Below, in pieces: positions 25,066-33,295 of a stretch of DNA of 64,000 nt. The DNA comes from Roseicyclus sediminis. Lineage in GTDB: Bacteria; Pseudomonadota; Alphaproteobacteria; Rhodobacterales; Rhodobacteraceae. The stretch covers positions 62,001-126,000 of the forward strand of contig NZ_JAOPHT010000009.1 in NCBI RefSeq assembly GCF_025515305.1, written 5' to 3'. A program made the translations under genes and the position numbers. The stretch's first letter is position 1, and each line of letters starts with the position of its first letter. The notes beneath the pieces were generated by a model, which searched no databases, was not told the DNA's origin, and worked only from the letters and a program-made list of their open reading frames with translations.

Positions 25066-25135
25066 AGTGCAGTGAAGTTAAGATATTTCATATGGTTAGA
25101 ATTTTTCACCCTATGAAAGCGTTTTTCACTGCACT
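25066..25135. promoter_or_regulatory. 11-bp inverted repeat flanking the bhc control region
   Basis: AGTGCAGTGAA at 25066-25076 and its exact complement TTCACTGCACT at 25125-25135 bracket the AT-rich centre of the bhcA-bhcR intergenic region. The right arm overlaps operator 2. It could be a further regulator contact or a DNA-loop/hairpin element. Confidence 0.55.
25104..25128. promoter_or_regulatory. Putative BhcR operator 2 (tripartite)
   Basis: Three half-sites in phase: TTTCA (25104-25108), TGAAA (25114-25118) and TTTCA (25124-25128), each separated by 5 nt. The right pair, TGAAAGCGTTTTTCA, repeats operator 1. It is close to the bhcR start and could mediate autoregulation. Confidence 0.65.
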
Positions 25136-25159
25136 GCAGCAATGATCTGGGAGCCACCG

Positions 25160-26008
25160 ATGCGCGACGACCTGAACAGCGAATCCTCCGCGCGCGCGGA
25201 GGGGAGAGGGCGTGGCCGGGGGCGGCCCAAGGCCTGGGATGACCGCACCGAGCAGAACACGATCAAGTCGCTCGACAGGGCGATGGAGGTGTTCGAACAC
25301 CTCTCGACCACGTCGGGCGCCACGCTGTCGCAGCTTGCCGCCGACACGGCGCAGGCGCCGGCCACGGTCTACCGCATCCTCGTGACGCTCGAGGCGCGCG
25401 GGCTGGTGGAGTTCGATGCCGGTCCGCAGCTCTGGCATATCGGGCCGCGTGCCTTCCTGATCGGGGCGCGCTACCTGCGGCGCACCTCGCTGGTGGAGCG
25501 AGCACGCCCCGTCCTGCGCCGGCTGATGGAGGCGACGGGCGAGACCGCGAACCTCGGTATCGCGCGGGGTGCGGACGTGCTCTTCGTCAGCCAGGTCGAG
25601 ACGCATGCCTCGATCCGTGCCTTCTTTCCCCCCGGAACGCTGTCGCCCATGCACGCCTCCGGCATTGGCAAGGCGCTTCTGGCGGAGCTTCCGGCCGGGC
25701 GGCGCGCCCAGCTCATGGCGACACGGCCGCTGGAGCGGTTCACCTCACGCACCCTGACCGACAGCGAGGCGCTGGCCGGAGATCTCGCGGAGACACGCGC
25801 GCGGGGCTACGCGATCGACGACGAGGAGAAGACCGAAGGCATGCGCTGCATCGCCGCTCCGGTCTTCGATCTTCACGGCGAGGCCGTCGCGGGATTGTCG
25901 GTGTCGGGGCCGTCTGGCCGTGTCTCGCCCGACCGGGTGCCGCGGCTGGCGCAGGCCGTCATGGACGCGGCGCGCGAGTTGTCGGCGGCGATGGGCGCAG
26001 CGGACTGA
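25160..26008 (+). CDS. bhcR: IclR-family regulator of the bhc operon
   Basis: A 282-residue IclR regulator. Residues 36-85 form the winged helix (SLDRAMEVFEHLS, QAPATVYRILVTLEARGLVE); about 100-275 form the effector domain (ETANLGIARGADVLFVSQVE, MHASGIGKALLAELP, KTEGMRCIAAPVFD, GLSVSGPSGRV). An N-terminal basic tail (GRGRGRGRPKAWDDR) precedes the HTH. ATG at 25160 is preferred because GGGAG is 7 nt upstream; ATG 25142 is an alternative. In Paracoccus denitrificans BhcR binds the bhc promoter and responds to glyoxylate; the operon layout here is the same. Confidence 0.9.
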   Translation: MRDDLNSESSARAEGRGRGRGRPKAWDDRTEQNTIKSLDRAMEVFEHLSTTSGATLSQLAADTAQAPATVYRILVTLEARGLVEFDAGPQLWHIGPRAFLIGARYLRRTSLVERARPVLRRLMEATGETANLGIARGADVLFVSQVETHASIRAFFPPGTLSPMHASGIGKALLAELPAGRRAQLMATRPLERFTSRTLTDSEALAGDLAETRARGYAIDDEEKTEGMRCIAAPVFDLHGEAVAGLSVSGPSGRVSPDRVPRLAQAVMDAARELSAAMGAAD

Positions 26009-26013
26009 GGGTA

Positions 26014-26634
26014 TCAGAAACGCAGGCCGCCCCGCAGGCTGAGCGTATCGATCTCGGTCTCGAACGTACTGAGGGCATTCGAACCGCCGAGGTCGCGCCT
26101 CGTGTAGTCGGCGCCGAGGAAGATCCGCTCGGTGACGTTGTATTCCACGCCGATGCCGAAATTCATGCCGTCGGTATCGACCGGGTTCGGCGCCGTGGGC
26201 GCGACCGTGCCCCAGGAATAGCCGAGCGCGCCGTAGACCATGAAGCCACCCACGGCGTACCCGGCGCGGCCGCGCACATCGAACAGCGACTCGTATGCGG
26301 CAATGCCGCCACCGGCGGGCCACGCGAAGTCGTTCGACCGAAGGAACCTGACCTCGCCGCCGAAGACGAGGCTTCCCGCCTGCCAGTTGTAACCACCCGA
26401 AAGGCCGAGCGTGGTGCCCGCGTCGAACGCCGAGGTGAGCGGCGCGTTCGTGATCGACCCGTCGATGGTGCCGAACTCAAGGGCGCCGTAGAAGCCGGAA
26501 AACGCGTCAGACGAAGGTGCAGGCGATTGCACGACGGCAGCCGGAGGTGCCGGGGGCGCGTCAAGCGGGCCCGCGACAGCGGACCCTGCCGCGCAAAGCA
26601 GCGCAACTGTGGCGATGATGCTCGATCTGGGCAA
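26014..26634 (-). CDS. Outer-membrane beta-barrel protein
   Basis: A 206-residue exported protein. Residues 1-22 are a signal peptide ending AGSAVAG. A proline/alanine linker leads to an eight-stranded barrel of alternating strands (GFYGALEFGTIDGSI, LGLSGGYNWQAGSLVFGGEVRF, GFMVYGALGYSWG, MNFGIGVEYNVTERIFLGADYTRRD) and the terminal FETEIDTLSLRGGLRF, with C-terminal Phe recognised by the BAM complex. Omp25/OmpW-like family, function open. It ends 5 bp from the convergent bhcR stop and has no obvious functional link to it. Confidence 0.85.
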   Translation of the reverse strand: MPRSSIIATVALLCAAGSAVAGPLDAPPAPPAAVVQSPAPSSDAFSGFYGALEFGTIDGSITNAPLTSAFDAGTTLGLSGGYNWQAGSLVFGGEVRFLRSNDFAWPAGGGIAAYESLFDVRGRAGYAVGGFMVYGALGYSWGTVAPTAPNPVDTDGMNFGIGVEYNVTERIFLGADYTRRDLGGSNALSTFETEIDTLSLRGGLRF

Positions 26635-26753
26635 CGCGATTATCCCTCTTGTGCGCTTGCACTGTAATTATATCGCAACTGCCTTGTCGCAAAAAGGGCT
26701 TTAGGATTTGCGAACGTTCCCGGTGGCCCGGGCACAACACGCGTCCCCGGTGT

Positions 26754-27230
26754 CTATCCGCCCGTTCGGTCCTTGACCGCTTCCATCGAGACATGGGTCG
26801 AGGTGCTGGCGACATGGGGCAGGGCCGAGATCACCTCTCCAAGCACCCGGCGATAGGCGTCTATGTCGGCGCTGCGGACCTTCAGCAGGTAGTCGAAGGC
26901 ACCCGCGATCATGTGGCACTCCTCGATCGAGGGCACCTTCCGGACTGCTGCGTTGAAGGCCCGCAGCGCGGCCTCCCGCGTGTCCGAGAGCTTCACTTCG
27001 ACGAAGGTGACATGACTCCGCCCGAGCTTGGCGGGGTCGAGCACCGCCCGGTATCCGAGGATGTAGCCCGCCGCCTCAAGACGCCGGATCCGCACCTGGC
27101 AGGGTGTCTTCGACAGGCCCACGCGCCGTGCGATCTCGGTGACCGGAAGACGCCCCTCCCGGGCAAGCAGATCGAGGATGCGACGGTCCGCGGCGTCGAT
27201 CAGACCGGAATCGGCGGATTTCATGGGCAT
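26754..27230 (-). CDS. putR: Lrp/AsnC-family regulator (PutR-like)
   Basis: A 158-residue Lrp/AsnC regulator: HTH at about 13-60 (DRRILDLLAREGRLPVTEIARRVGLSKTPCQVRIRRLEAAG), then a RAM ligand domain (VTFVEVKLSDTREAALRAFNAAV, ECHMIAGAFDYLLKVRSADIDAYRRVL). It is divergent from putA. In Rhodobacter and Agrobacterium, PutR activates putA in response to proline, and the PutA in this window lacks its own RHH domain. Gene name is given from that context. Confidence 0.87.
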   Translation of the reverse strand: MPMKSADSGLIDAADRRILDLLAREGRLPVTEIARRVGLSKTPCQVRIRRLEAAGYILGYRAVLDPAKLGRSHVTFVEVKLSDTREAALRAFNAAVRKVPSIEECHMIAGAFDYLLKVRSADIDAYRRVLGEVISALPHVASTSTHVSMEAVKDRTGG

Positions 27231-27324
27231 AAGGTCTAAAGGTGTACCAAAAATTTAGGCGATTGCTCGGAAATCTGCCACAAAATGGGAAATTCGACCA
27301 CTGAAAATCGGTTATGGTCCTGCC
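27231..27324. promoter_or_regulatory. putR-putA divergent control region
   Basis: 94 bp of AT-rich DNA (AAAAATTTAGG, GGGAAATTCG) between two divergent starts, as expected for an Lrp-type activator binding bent DNA. The promoters of both genes must be here. Exact sites are not resolved. Confidence 0.45.
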
Positions 27325-30300
27325 ATGACCGACCTGAGCGCCCTCGCCCCCGACCTCCACGCCCGTCGCAACGCGATCCGGGCCTTCCACCGCGCCCCCG
27401 AGGCCGAGGTTCTTGATGCCTTGACCGCACTTCCGCCGATGACCGCGTCCGCGCGCCTTGCCGCCGCCCGGCGCGGGGCCGACTACGTGTCGCGCATGCG
27501 CGGCGGGTCCCGCCCAGGGCTGATGGAGGTGTTTCTCGCCGAATACGGCCTGTCGACGGAGGAGGGCATCGCCCTGATGTGTCTTGCCGAGGCGCTCCTG
27601 CGGGTGCCGGATGCCGAGACGGTCGACGCGCTCATCGAGGACAAGATCGCGCCGTCGGAATGGGGCGCGCACCTCGGCCATTCCTCCTCGCCGCTGGTCA
27701 ATGCCTCGACATGGGCGCTGATGTTGACGGGGCGCGTCCTGCGCGAGGGCGAGGGGCAGGGCGTCGCGCGCACGCTCCGTGGCGCGGTGAAGCGGCTGGG
27801 CGAACCAGTGATCCGCACCGCCGTCCGCCGTGCGATGCGCGAGATGGGCAACCAGTTCGTCCTCGGCGAGGATATCGGCGCCGCAATGGCGCGGGCCGCG
27901 GCGCAGGAGGCGCGCGGCTACACCTATTCCTACGACATGCTCGGCGAGGCCGCGTTGACGGCGGCAGACGCCGAGGCGTTCTTCCGGTCCTATTCCGATG
28001 CGATCGCGCGGCTGTCGCTCAGGTCGCGTTCGGCGCTCGTGGCGGACAATCCCGGCATCTCGATCAAGCTGTCCGCGCTGCACCCGCGCTACGAGGAGGC
28101 GCAGGCCGCCCGCGTGATGGCGGAACTCGTGCCCCGCGTCCGCGATCTGGCACGAGCCGCGCGCGCGGCGAACATGGGCCTGTCGATCGACGCGGAGGAG
28201 GCCGACCGCCTGGAGCTGTCGCTCGACGTGATCGAGGCCGTCGCGCGCGACCCCGAACTCGACGGATGGGAAGGTTTCGGCATCGTCGTGCAGGCCTATT
28301 CGCGCCGCGCCGCGCCGGTGATCGACTGGACCGCGGCGCTGGCGCAGACGCTCGGGCGGCGCATGATGGTGCGGCTCGTCAAGGGGGCCTACTGGGACAC
28401 CGAGATCAAGCGCGCCCAGGTGGACGGGCTGTCCGACTTCCCGGTCTTCACCCGCAAGGCCGCGACCGATGTCTCCTACCTCGCCTGCGCGCGGAAGCTT
28501 CTGGACGCGGCGCCGCTTCTGTTTCCGCAATTCGCGACCCACAACGCCCACACCGTGGCCGCCATCCTGGAAATGGCCGCGGCCGAGCGCATGGGCTTCG
28601 AGTTCCAGCGTCTGCATGGAATGGGCGAGGCGCTCCATGACACGGTGATGGGCGAGGAAGGCACGCGCTGCCGCATCTATGCGCCGGTGGGCGCGCATCG
28701 CGACCTGCTCGCCTACCTCGTGCGGCGGCTGCTCGAAAACGGGGCCAACTCGTCCTTCGTGAACCGGGTCCTCGACACCACGGTCCCGGCCGAGACGGTG
28801 GCCGCCGACCCCTTCGCGGCCGAGGGCCTTGGCGCGCCGCATCCCGCGGTCCGCGCGCCGGCCGATCTCTTCGCGCCCGAACGGCCGAATTCGGACGGCC
28901 TCGACCTTCACGACCGGGTGGTGCTCGGCGCCTGGAACGACGAACGCGCACCGTTCCGCACCGCGACGTGGGAGGCTGGCCCGATCCTTGCAGTGACGCC
29001 CGAGGCGGGGATGACCGAGGAGGTGCGCAACCCCGCGGACCCCGATGACCTCGTCGGGCGCGTGCGCCTTGCCACCGCCGCGGACGTGGCCCGCGCCGCC
29101 GAGGCCGCTCGGCCCTGGGACGCGGATACAGGCGCGCGGGGCGCGATCCTCGCGCGCGCCGCCGACCTCTACGAGGCCCACGCGCCGGAATTGCATGCGC
29201 TTCTCGCGCGCGAGGCCGGCAAGACCCCGCGCGATGCCGTCTCGGAACTGCGCGAGGCGGTGGACTTCCTGCGCTACTACGGCGCGCAGGCCGCGACGCT
29301 GACCGATCCGCCCCAGGGCATCTTCGCCTGCATCAGCCCCTGGAACTTCCCGCTCGCCATCTTCACGGGGCAGCTCGCGGCAGCTCTCGCCGCCGGCAAC
29401 GCGGTTCTGGCAAAGCCCGCCGAGGCGACGCCGCTCATCGCGGCACGGGCCGTCGCACTCCTTCACGAGGCCGGCGTGCCGCGCGGGGCGCTCCAATTCC
29501 TCCCGGGCACCGGGGCCGAGGTCGGCGCGGCGCTGACCGCGCACCCGGCGGTCTCGGGCGTGGCCTTCACCGGCTCGACCGCCACCGCGCAGGCGATCAA
29601 CCGGACCATGGCGGCGTATCTCGACCCTTCCGCGCCGCTCATCGCAGAAACCGGCGGGATCAACGCGATGGTGGTCGATTCCACCGCGCTTCCCGAACAG
29701 GCCGTGCGCGACATCCTCGCCTCCGCCTTCCAGTCCGCGGGTCAGCGGTGTTCGGCGCTTCGCGTCCTCTACCTGCAGGAGGACATCGCGGAGCCCTTCC
29801 TTGAGATGCTCTTCGGCGCCATGGACGAACTTCGCACGGGCGATCCCTGGCTGCCCGAGACCGATATCGGCCCGGTCATCGACGCGCGCGCGCGGCAGGG
29901 TATCCTCGACCATATCGACGCCGCGCGGGCAGAGGGGCGTGTCCTCCACGAGATCGCGGTGCCGGAACGGGGCCATTTCGTCGGCCCGACCGTCCTGCGC
30001 GTGGGCGGAATGGCCGATGTGACGCGCGAGGTCTTCGGCCCGGTTCTCCACCTGGCGACATTCGGCGCGGAGGATCTCGACGCGGTGATCGGCGCGGTGA
30101 ACGCCTCGGGCTACGGGCTGACCTTCGGGCTGCACAGCCGGATCGACGCCCGCGTCGAGGAGGTCCGCCGGACCGTCCGCGCGGGCAACCTCTACGTCAA
30201 CCGCAACCAGATCGGCGCGGTCGTCGGCAGTCAGCCTTTCGGGGGTTGCGGCCTCTCCGGGACAGGGCCCAAGGCCGGCGGTCCGCGCTATCTGCCCCGT

Positions 30301-30825
30301 TTCTGCAAGCCGGAGGCGGCGCAGGGCAGGCCCGGCGAGGGTCCGGTCCTGTCGCCTGAAACGGTCGCTGCCCGCATCGCGAGCCTGCCGCCGCCCGCCG
30401 CGCCGTCGGAGGCCGTCAGCCTTCCGGGGCCGACCGGCGAGTCGAACCGCTACGTGACCGCTCCGCGCGGCATCGTCCTCTGTCTCGGGCCAGGGCGCGA
30501 GGCGGCGCTGGCCCAGGCGGCACAGGCGCGCGCGGCAGGGTGCCCGGCGCTTGCCGTGACACCGGGGCTTGCGCCCGGGGAGGGGCTCGACGGAACGCTC
30601 GATCCCGGCGCGTTGACACGCCTGTCCGGCATCGATGCCGTCGCCTATCGGGGCCGGGACGAGACCGCGCGCGCGTTTCGTGTCGCGCTGGCGTCGCGGG
30701 AGGGGGCGATCGTGCCCCTGATCACGGCGGCGGACATCTCGCCCTACTGCCTGGAGGAGCGGCACCTGTGCATCGACACCACGGCCTCGGGCGGCAACGC
30801 GAGCCTGCTGGCGCGCGCCGGCTGA
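27325..30825 (+). CDS. putA: Bifunctional proline dehydrogenase/L-glutamate gamma-semialdehyde dehydrogenase
   Basis: A 1166-residue PutA that oxidises proline to glutamate. The PRODH half (to about residue 500) has VRLVKGAYWDTEIKRAQ, FATHNAHTVAAI and EFQRLHGMGEALHD as FAD/proline-binding sequences. The ALDH half has the FTGSTATAQ cofactor turn, catalytic E775 in AETGGIN and C809 in SAGQRCSAL. The C-terminal extra domain (about 980-1166) places it among longer PutAs; the N-terminal RHH DNA-binding domain of E. coli PutA is missing, which matches the separate putR. Followed by 3'-end repeat copy C. Confidence 0.95.
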   Translation: MTDLSALAPDLHARRNAIRAFHRAPEAEVLDALTALPPMTASARLAAARRGADYVSRMRGGSRPGLMEVFLAEYGLSTEEGIALMCLAEALLRVPDAETVDALIEDKIAPSEWGAHLGHSSSPLVNASTWALMLTGRVLREGEGQGVARTLRGAVKRLGEPVIRTAVRRAMREMGNQFVLGEDIGAAMARAAAQEARGYTYSYDMLGEAALTAADAEAFFRSYSDAIARLSLRSRSALVADNPGISIKLSALHPRYEEAQAARVMAELVPRVRDLARAARAANMGLSIDAEEADRLELSLDVIEAVARDPELDGWEGFGIVVQAYSRRAAPVIDWTAALAQTLGRRMMVRLVKGAYWDTEIKRAQVDGLSDFPVFTRKAATDVSYLACARKLLDAAPLLFPQFATHNAHTVAAILEMAAAERMGFEFQRLHGMGEALHDTVMGEEGTRCRIYAPVGAHRDLLAYLVRRLLENGANSSFVNRVLDTTVPAETVAADPFAAEGLGAPHPAVRAPADLFAPERPNSDGLDLHDRVVLGAWNDERAPFRTATWEAGPILAVTPEAGMTEEVRNPADPDDLVGRVRLATAADVARAAEAARPWDADTGARGAILARAADLYEAHAPELHALLAREAGKTPRDAVSELREAVDFLRYYGAQAATLTDPPQGIFACISPWNFPLAIFTGQLAAALAAGNAVLAKPAEATPLIAARAVALLHEAGVPRGALQFLPGTGAEVGAALTAHPAVSGVAFTGSTATAQAINRTMAAYLDPSAPLIAETGGINAMVVDSTALPEQAVRDILASAFQSAGQRCSALRVLYLQEDIAEPFLEMLFGAMDELRTGDPWLPETDIGPVIDARARQGILDHIDAARAEGRVLHEIAVPERGHFVGPTVLRVGGMADVTREVFGPVLHLATFGAEDLDAVIGAVNASGYGLTFGLHSRIDARVEEVRRTVRAGNLYVNRNQIGAVVGSQPFGGCGLSGTGPKAGGPRYLPRFCKPEAAQGRPGEGPVLSPETVAARIASLPPPAAPSEAVSLPGPTGESNRYVTAPRGIVLCLGPGREAALAQAAQARAAGCPALAVTPGLAPGEGLDGTLDPGALTRLSGIDAVAYRGRDETARAFRVALASREGAIVPLITAADISPYCLEERHLCIDTTASGGNASLLARAG

Positions 30826-30836
30826 CGGGGCCCCCC

Positions 30837-30868
30837 TTCATCCTGGCAAGAAACTCCCGCCGGAGGCA
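30837..30868 (+). repeat. 3'-end repeat element, copy C
   Basis: TTCATCCTGGCAAGAAAC then CTCCCGCCGGAGGCA, starting 12 nt after the putA stop. Nearly identical to copy A (8671-8703) and similar to copy B. Confidence 0.72.
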
Positions 30869-30873
30869 TCAGT

Positions 30874-30904
30874 GGCGCCGTGGGGCTCAAGGCCCCGCGG
30901 CGCC
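30874..30904 (+). terminator. 13-bp GC hairpin after putA
   Basis: Arms 30874-30886 and 30892-30904 pair fully (one G-U) around a TCAAG loop. No U-tract. Together with copy C it forms a 3'-end module like the one behind the sulfatase gene. Confidence 0.6.
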
Positions 30905-30914
30905 GCTTCACGTT

Positions 30915-31664
30915 CTAGACCGTGTAGTTGAGCGGCAGCCGGCCGCCATCGACGTAGATCGTCTCGCCGGTGATGTAGCTGGCCTTGCCCGAGCAAAGGA
31001 ACGCCACCACGTCGCCGATTTCGCGCGGGGTGCCGATCCGCTTCAGCGGCGTCCGGGACATGACGCGGGCCAGCGCCTCGGGGTCGGCGTTGATGCCGGC
31101 CATCATCGCCGTGTCTATGGAGCCGGGCCCCACCGCGTTCACCCGGATGCCATGCGGCGCCAGCGCCAGCGCGGCGGCCCGCGTCAGCTGCAGGACCCCG
31201 CCCTTCGAGGCGCAATAGGCCGGGATCGCGGGGATCGCGACCTGCGCGTTGATCGAGGACATGTTCACGATCGCCCCTTCGATGCCGTGCTCGACCATCG
31301 TCCGTGCCGCGCGCTGCAGCGCGACGAAGCTGCCGCGAAGGTTCACCGCGATGACCTTGTCGAAGGCGTCGAGGTCGTAGCTCAGGAAGTCGCCGGGCAT
31401 CGCGATCCCGGCGCAATTGACCAGCGCGGTCACCGGGCCGTGCTCCGCCTCGATCCGGTCGAACATCGCGCCGACGGCCTCCGCGTCCGCCACGTCGCAG
31501 ACCAGCCCCGCAACAGCGCCGAGCCGTTTCGCCGCGTCGGCCACGCCCTCGGCGTTGACGTCCGAGAGGATGACGTCGAAGCCGTCTTCCTTCAGGGCCT
31601 CGCCGCAGGCATAGCCGATGCCCTGCGCGCCGCCTGTCACCAGCGCCAGTTTCCGGTGTTCCAT
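30915..31664 (-). CDS. SDR-family NAD(P)-dependent oxidoreductase
   Basis: A 249-residue classical short-chain dehydrogenase: TGGAQGIG at the start, NCAG, the catalytic YCASK, and GPGSIDTAMM. The acidic D at the end of strand 2 (LSDVNAEG) points to NAD rather than NADP. It is downstream of the FAD oxidoreductase and a tiny remnant on the same strand, and the GAAGGAG before its start overlaps the remnant's stop. Substrate unknown; a polyol or 3-oxoacyl reductase-like role is possible. Confidence 0.87.
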   Translation of the reverse strand: MEHRKLALVTGGAQGIGYACGEALKEDGFDVILSDVNAEGVADAAKRLGAVAGLVCDVADAEAVGAMFDRIEAEHGPVTALVNCAGIAMPGDFLSYDLDAFDKVIAVNLRGSFVALQRAARTMVEHGIEGAIVNMSSINAQVAIPAIPAYCASKGGVLQLTRAAALALAPHGIRVNAVGPGSIDTAMMAGINADPEALARVMSRTPLKRIGTPREIGDVVAFLCSGKASYITGETIYVDGGRLPLNYTV

Positions 31665-31676
31665 GTCTCGCTCCTT

Positions 31677-31829
31677 CTATGTCTCGTCGTATCCGTGGAC
31701 CCTGTGGGCCTCGTCCGCCGTGATGTACCCCGCCGCGATGCCGCGGGCCACCGCTTCGCGCGGGCGGTCCTTCCGGGTCGCGTGCCCGTGCCGCAGGGAT
31801 TGAACATCGGGATCCCGGCGGGGGCGCAT
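31677..31829 (-). pseudogene. 50-residue ORF resembling the C-terminus of hydantoinase B
   Basis: A 50-codon ORF that fills the gap between the FAD oxidoreductase (stop 31832) and the SDR (start 31664). It starts at ATG 31829, three bp after the upstream stop. Its second half, REAVARGIAAGYITADEAHR, followed by VHGYDET, looks like the tail of hydantoinase B/oxoprolinase proteins (rDP.AV..DV..GyIs.e.Ar..YG). The first part (RPRRDPDVQSLRHGHATRK) does not match and may be frameshifted. Most likely a decayed remnant that may still be translated; a genuine small protein cannot be excluded. Confidence 0.45.
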
Positions 31830-31831
31830 CC

Positions 31832-33106
31832 TCAGAATCCCTTCACGATCTGGTTGGCCGCGAATGCCGCACGGTAGAGCCGCGCGCGCAGGCCCGTGGC
31901 CGGAACGTGCCGCACGCCGCTCATCGGCAAGGGCAGGTCGGCGGGATCAATGCCGGTGAGCAGGTCGACCATCGCCTTGCCGAAGATGGTGCCCGTGGTG
32001 ATCCCCCGCCCGTTGTAGCCGATCGGCGTATAGAGCCCTTCGGCCAGCCGGTGGATGCGCGGCAGGTGGTCGGGTGTCAGCGCGATGTCGCCGTGCCAGG
32101 CCTCCTCGAATTCCACGGGACCGAGATCGGGGTAAAGCCGTGCGAGCGTCCTCGCGGCCCAGCGATGCGACAGGCCCGATCGCGCGTCGCCCATGACCCT
32201 GCCCATCGAGCCGAGGAACAGGCGGCCGTGCACATCCTTCCTGAGGCTCGTCATGATCTGCGCCGTATCCCACATGCCATGGCGTCCGGGCAGAACCGCC
32301 TCGGCCCTCGCGCCCAACGGAACGGTCGCGAACTGGAAATAGGGGATCAGCGTGAAAACACGGTCGAGCCCGGGCCAGAGCTGGTCGGTGTAGGCGTTGG
32401 TGCCCAGCACGACGAAGCGGGCCTTGACCGGGCCGCGGTCGGTCTCGACGATCCAGCCCCCGTTCTCGCGCCGGAGGCCCGTCGCCCGCACGCCGGTCGC
32501 GATCCGCGCCCCCGCACCACGAGCAGCCCGGGCAAGGCCGCGGACGTAGCCCATCGGGTTCACGGTGCCGGCCCGCCGGTCCAGCATCCCGCCGAGGTAG
32601 CGCCGCGTGCCGGCGAGTTCGGCAATTCGCTCACGGTCGAGCATCTCGACAGGGGCGCCGAGCCGGCTCCAGTCCGAATGCCGTCCCTCCAGCCCCTTGA
32701 GGCCCGAGGCCGAGTGGGCGGCGTGGATCGTGCCGTTCCGCGTCGCCTCGCATCGGATCTGGTGGTGCTCGATCAGGCTGAAGACGTAGTCCGGAGCCGC
32801 GCCGAAACGTTCGATGAAACGGGGTCCGAAGGTCGGGCCGAGCGTGGAACGGACCGCCGCGGGCGGATGCCAGACGCCCGCGTTCACAAGGCCGACGTTC
32901 CGTCCCGATCCGCCGTGGCCGATGCGTTGCGCCTCCAGCACGAGGCAGTCGAGCCCGCGCTCGGCCCCGTGGAGCGCCGTCGAAAGCCCCGTGAATCCGC
33001 CGCCGACGATCGCGACATCGGCCGTCGCGCCCGGGGGCAGTTCCGCCTCGTGGTCCGGTTCCTCCGCCGTATTGTCCCAGAGCGAGACCCTTGCCGCCAT
33101 CGTCAT
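31832..33106 (-). CDS. FAD-dependent oxidoreductase (DAO family)
   Basis: A 424-residue flavoprotein of the D-amino-acid oxidase/gamma-glutamylputrescine oxidase group. VAIVGGGFTGLSTALHGAERG near residue 35 is the FAD dinucleotide fold, IGHGGSGRNVGLVNAG the family's second FAD contact, and YTPIGYNGRGITTGTIFGKAMVD the C-terminal FAD motif. Oxidises a primary or secondary amine, releasing ammonia or an aldehyde. ATG at 33106 is chosen since GGGGGAG lies 9 nt before it. A remnant of hydantoinase B follows, so an N-substituted amino-acid or hydantoin pathway may once have been here. Confidence 0.86.
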   Translation of the reverse strand: MTMAARVSLWDNTAEEPDHEAELPPGATADVAIVGGGFTGLSTALHGAERGLDCLVLEAQRIGHGGSGRNVGLVNAGVWHPPAAVRSTLGPTFGPRFIERFGAAPDYVFSLIEHHQIRCEATRNGTIHAAHSASGLKGLEGRHSDWSRLGAPVEMLDRERIAELAGTRRYLGGMLDRRAGTVNPMGYVRGLARAARGAGARIATGVRATGLRRENGGWIVETDRGPVKARFVVLGTNAYTDQLWPGLDRVFTLIPYFQFATVPLGARAEAVLPGRHGMWDTAQIMTSLRKDVHGRLFLGSMGRVMGDARSGLSHRWAARTLARLYPDLGPVEFEEAWHGDIALTPDHLPRIHRLAEGLYTPIGYNGRGITTGTIFGKAMVDLLTGIDPADLPLPMSGVRHVPATGLRARLYRAAFAANQIVKGF

Positions 33107-33295
33107 GTCGCGACTCTCCCCCGACCCGGTGCGGGCCCGCGAGACGCGATGCTGCACCGGCGCTCCGGCGGGGTCAATTTGCGCCATGGTTCAAGCCGTA
33201 ACGTCGCGTAGTCCGCGCCGGTTTGCCGTGGCCCCCGCCGGCCGCTGCGCATAAGCTTCGCCCCGACATGTCCGAAGGCGCAAGGGAGGGACGCC

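Noticed and set aside
27076-30765. 1229-codon frame opposite putA
   Set aside because: Complete overlap with an intact PutA of known motifs; no family features in the antisense product.
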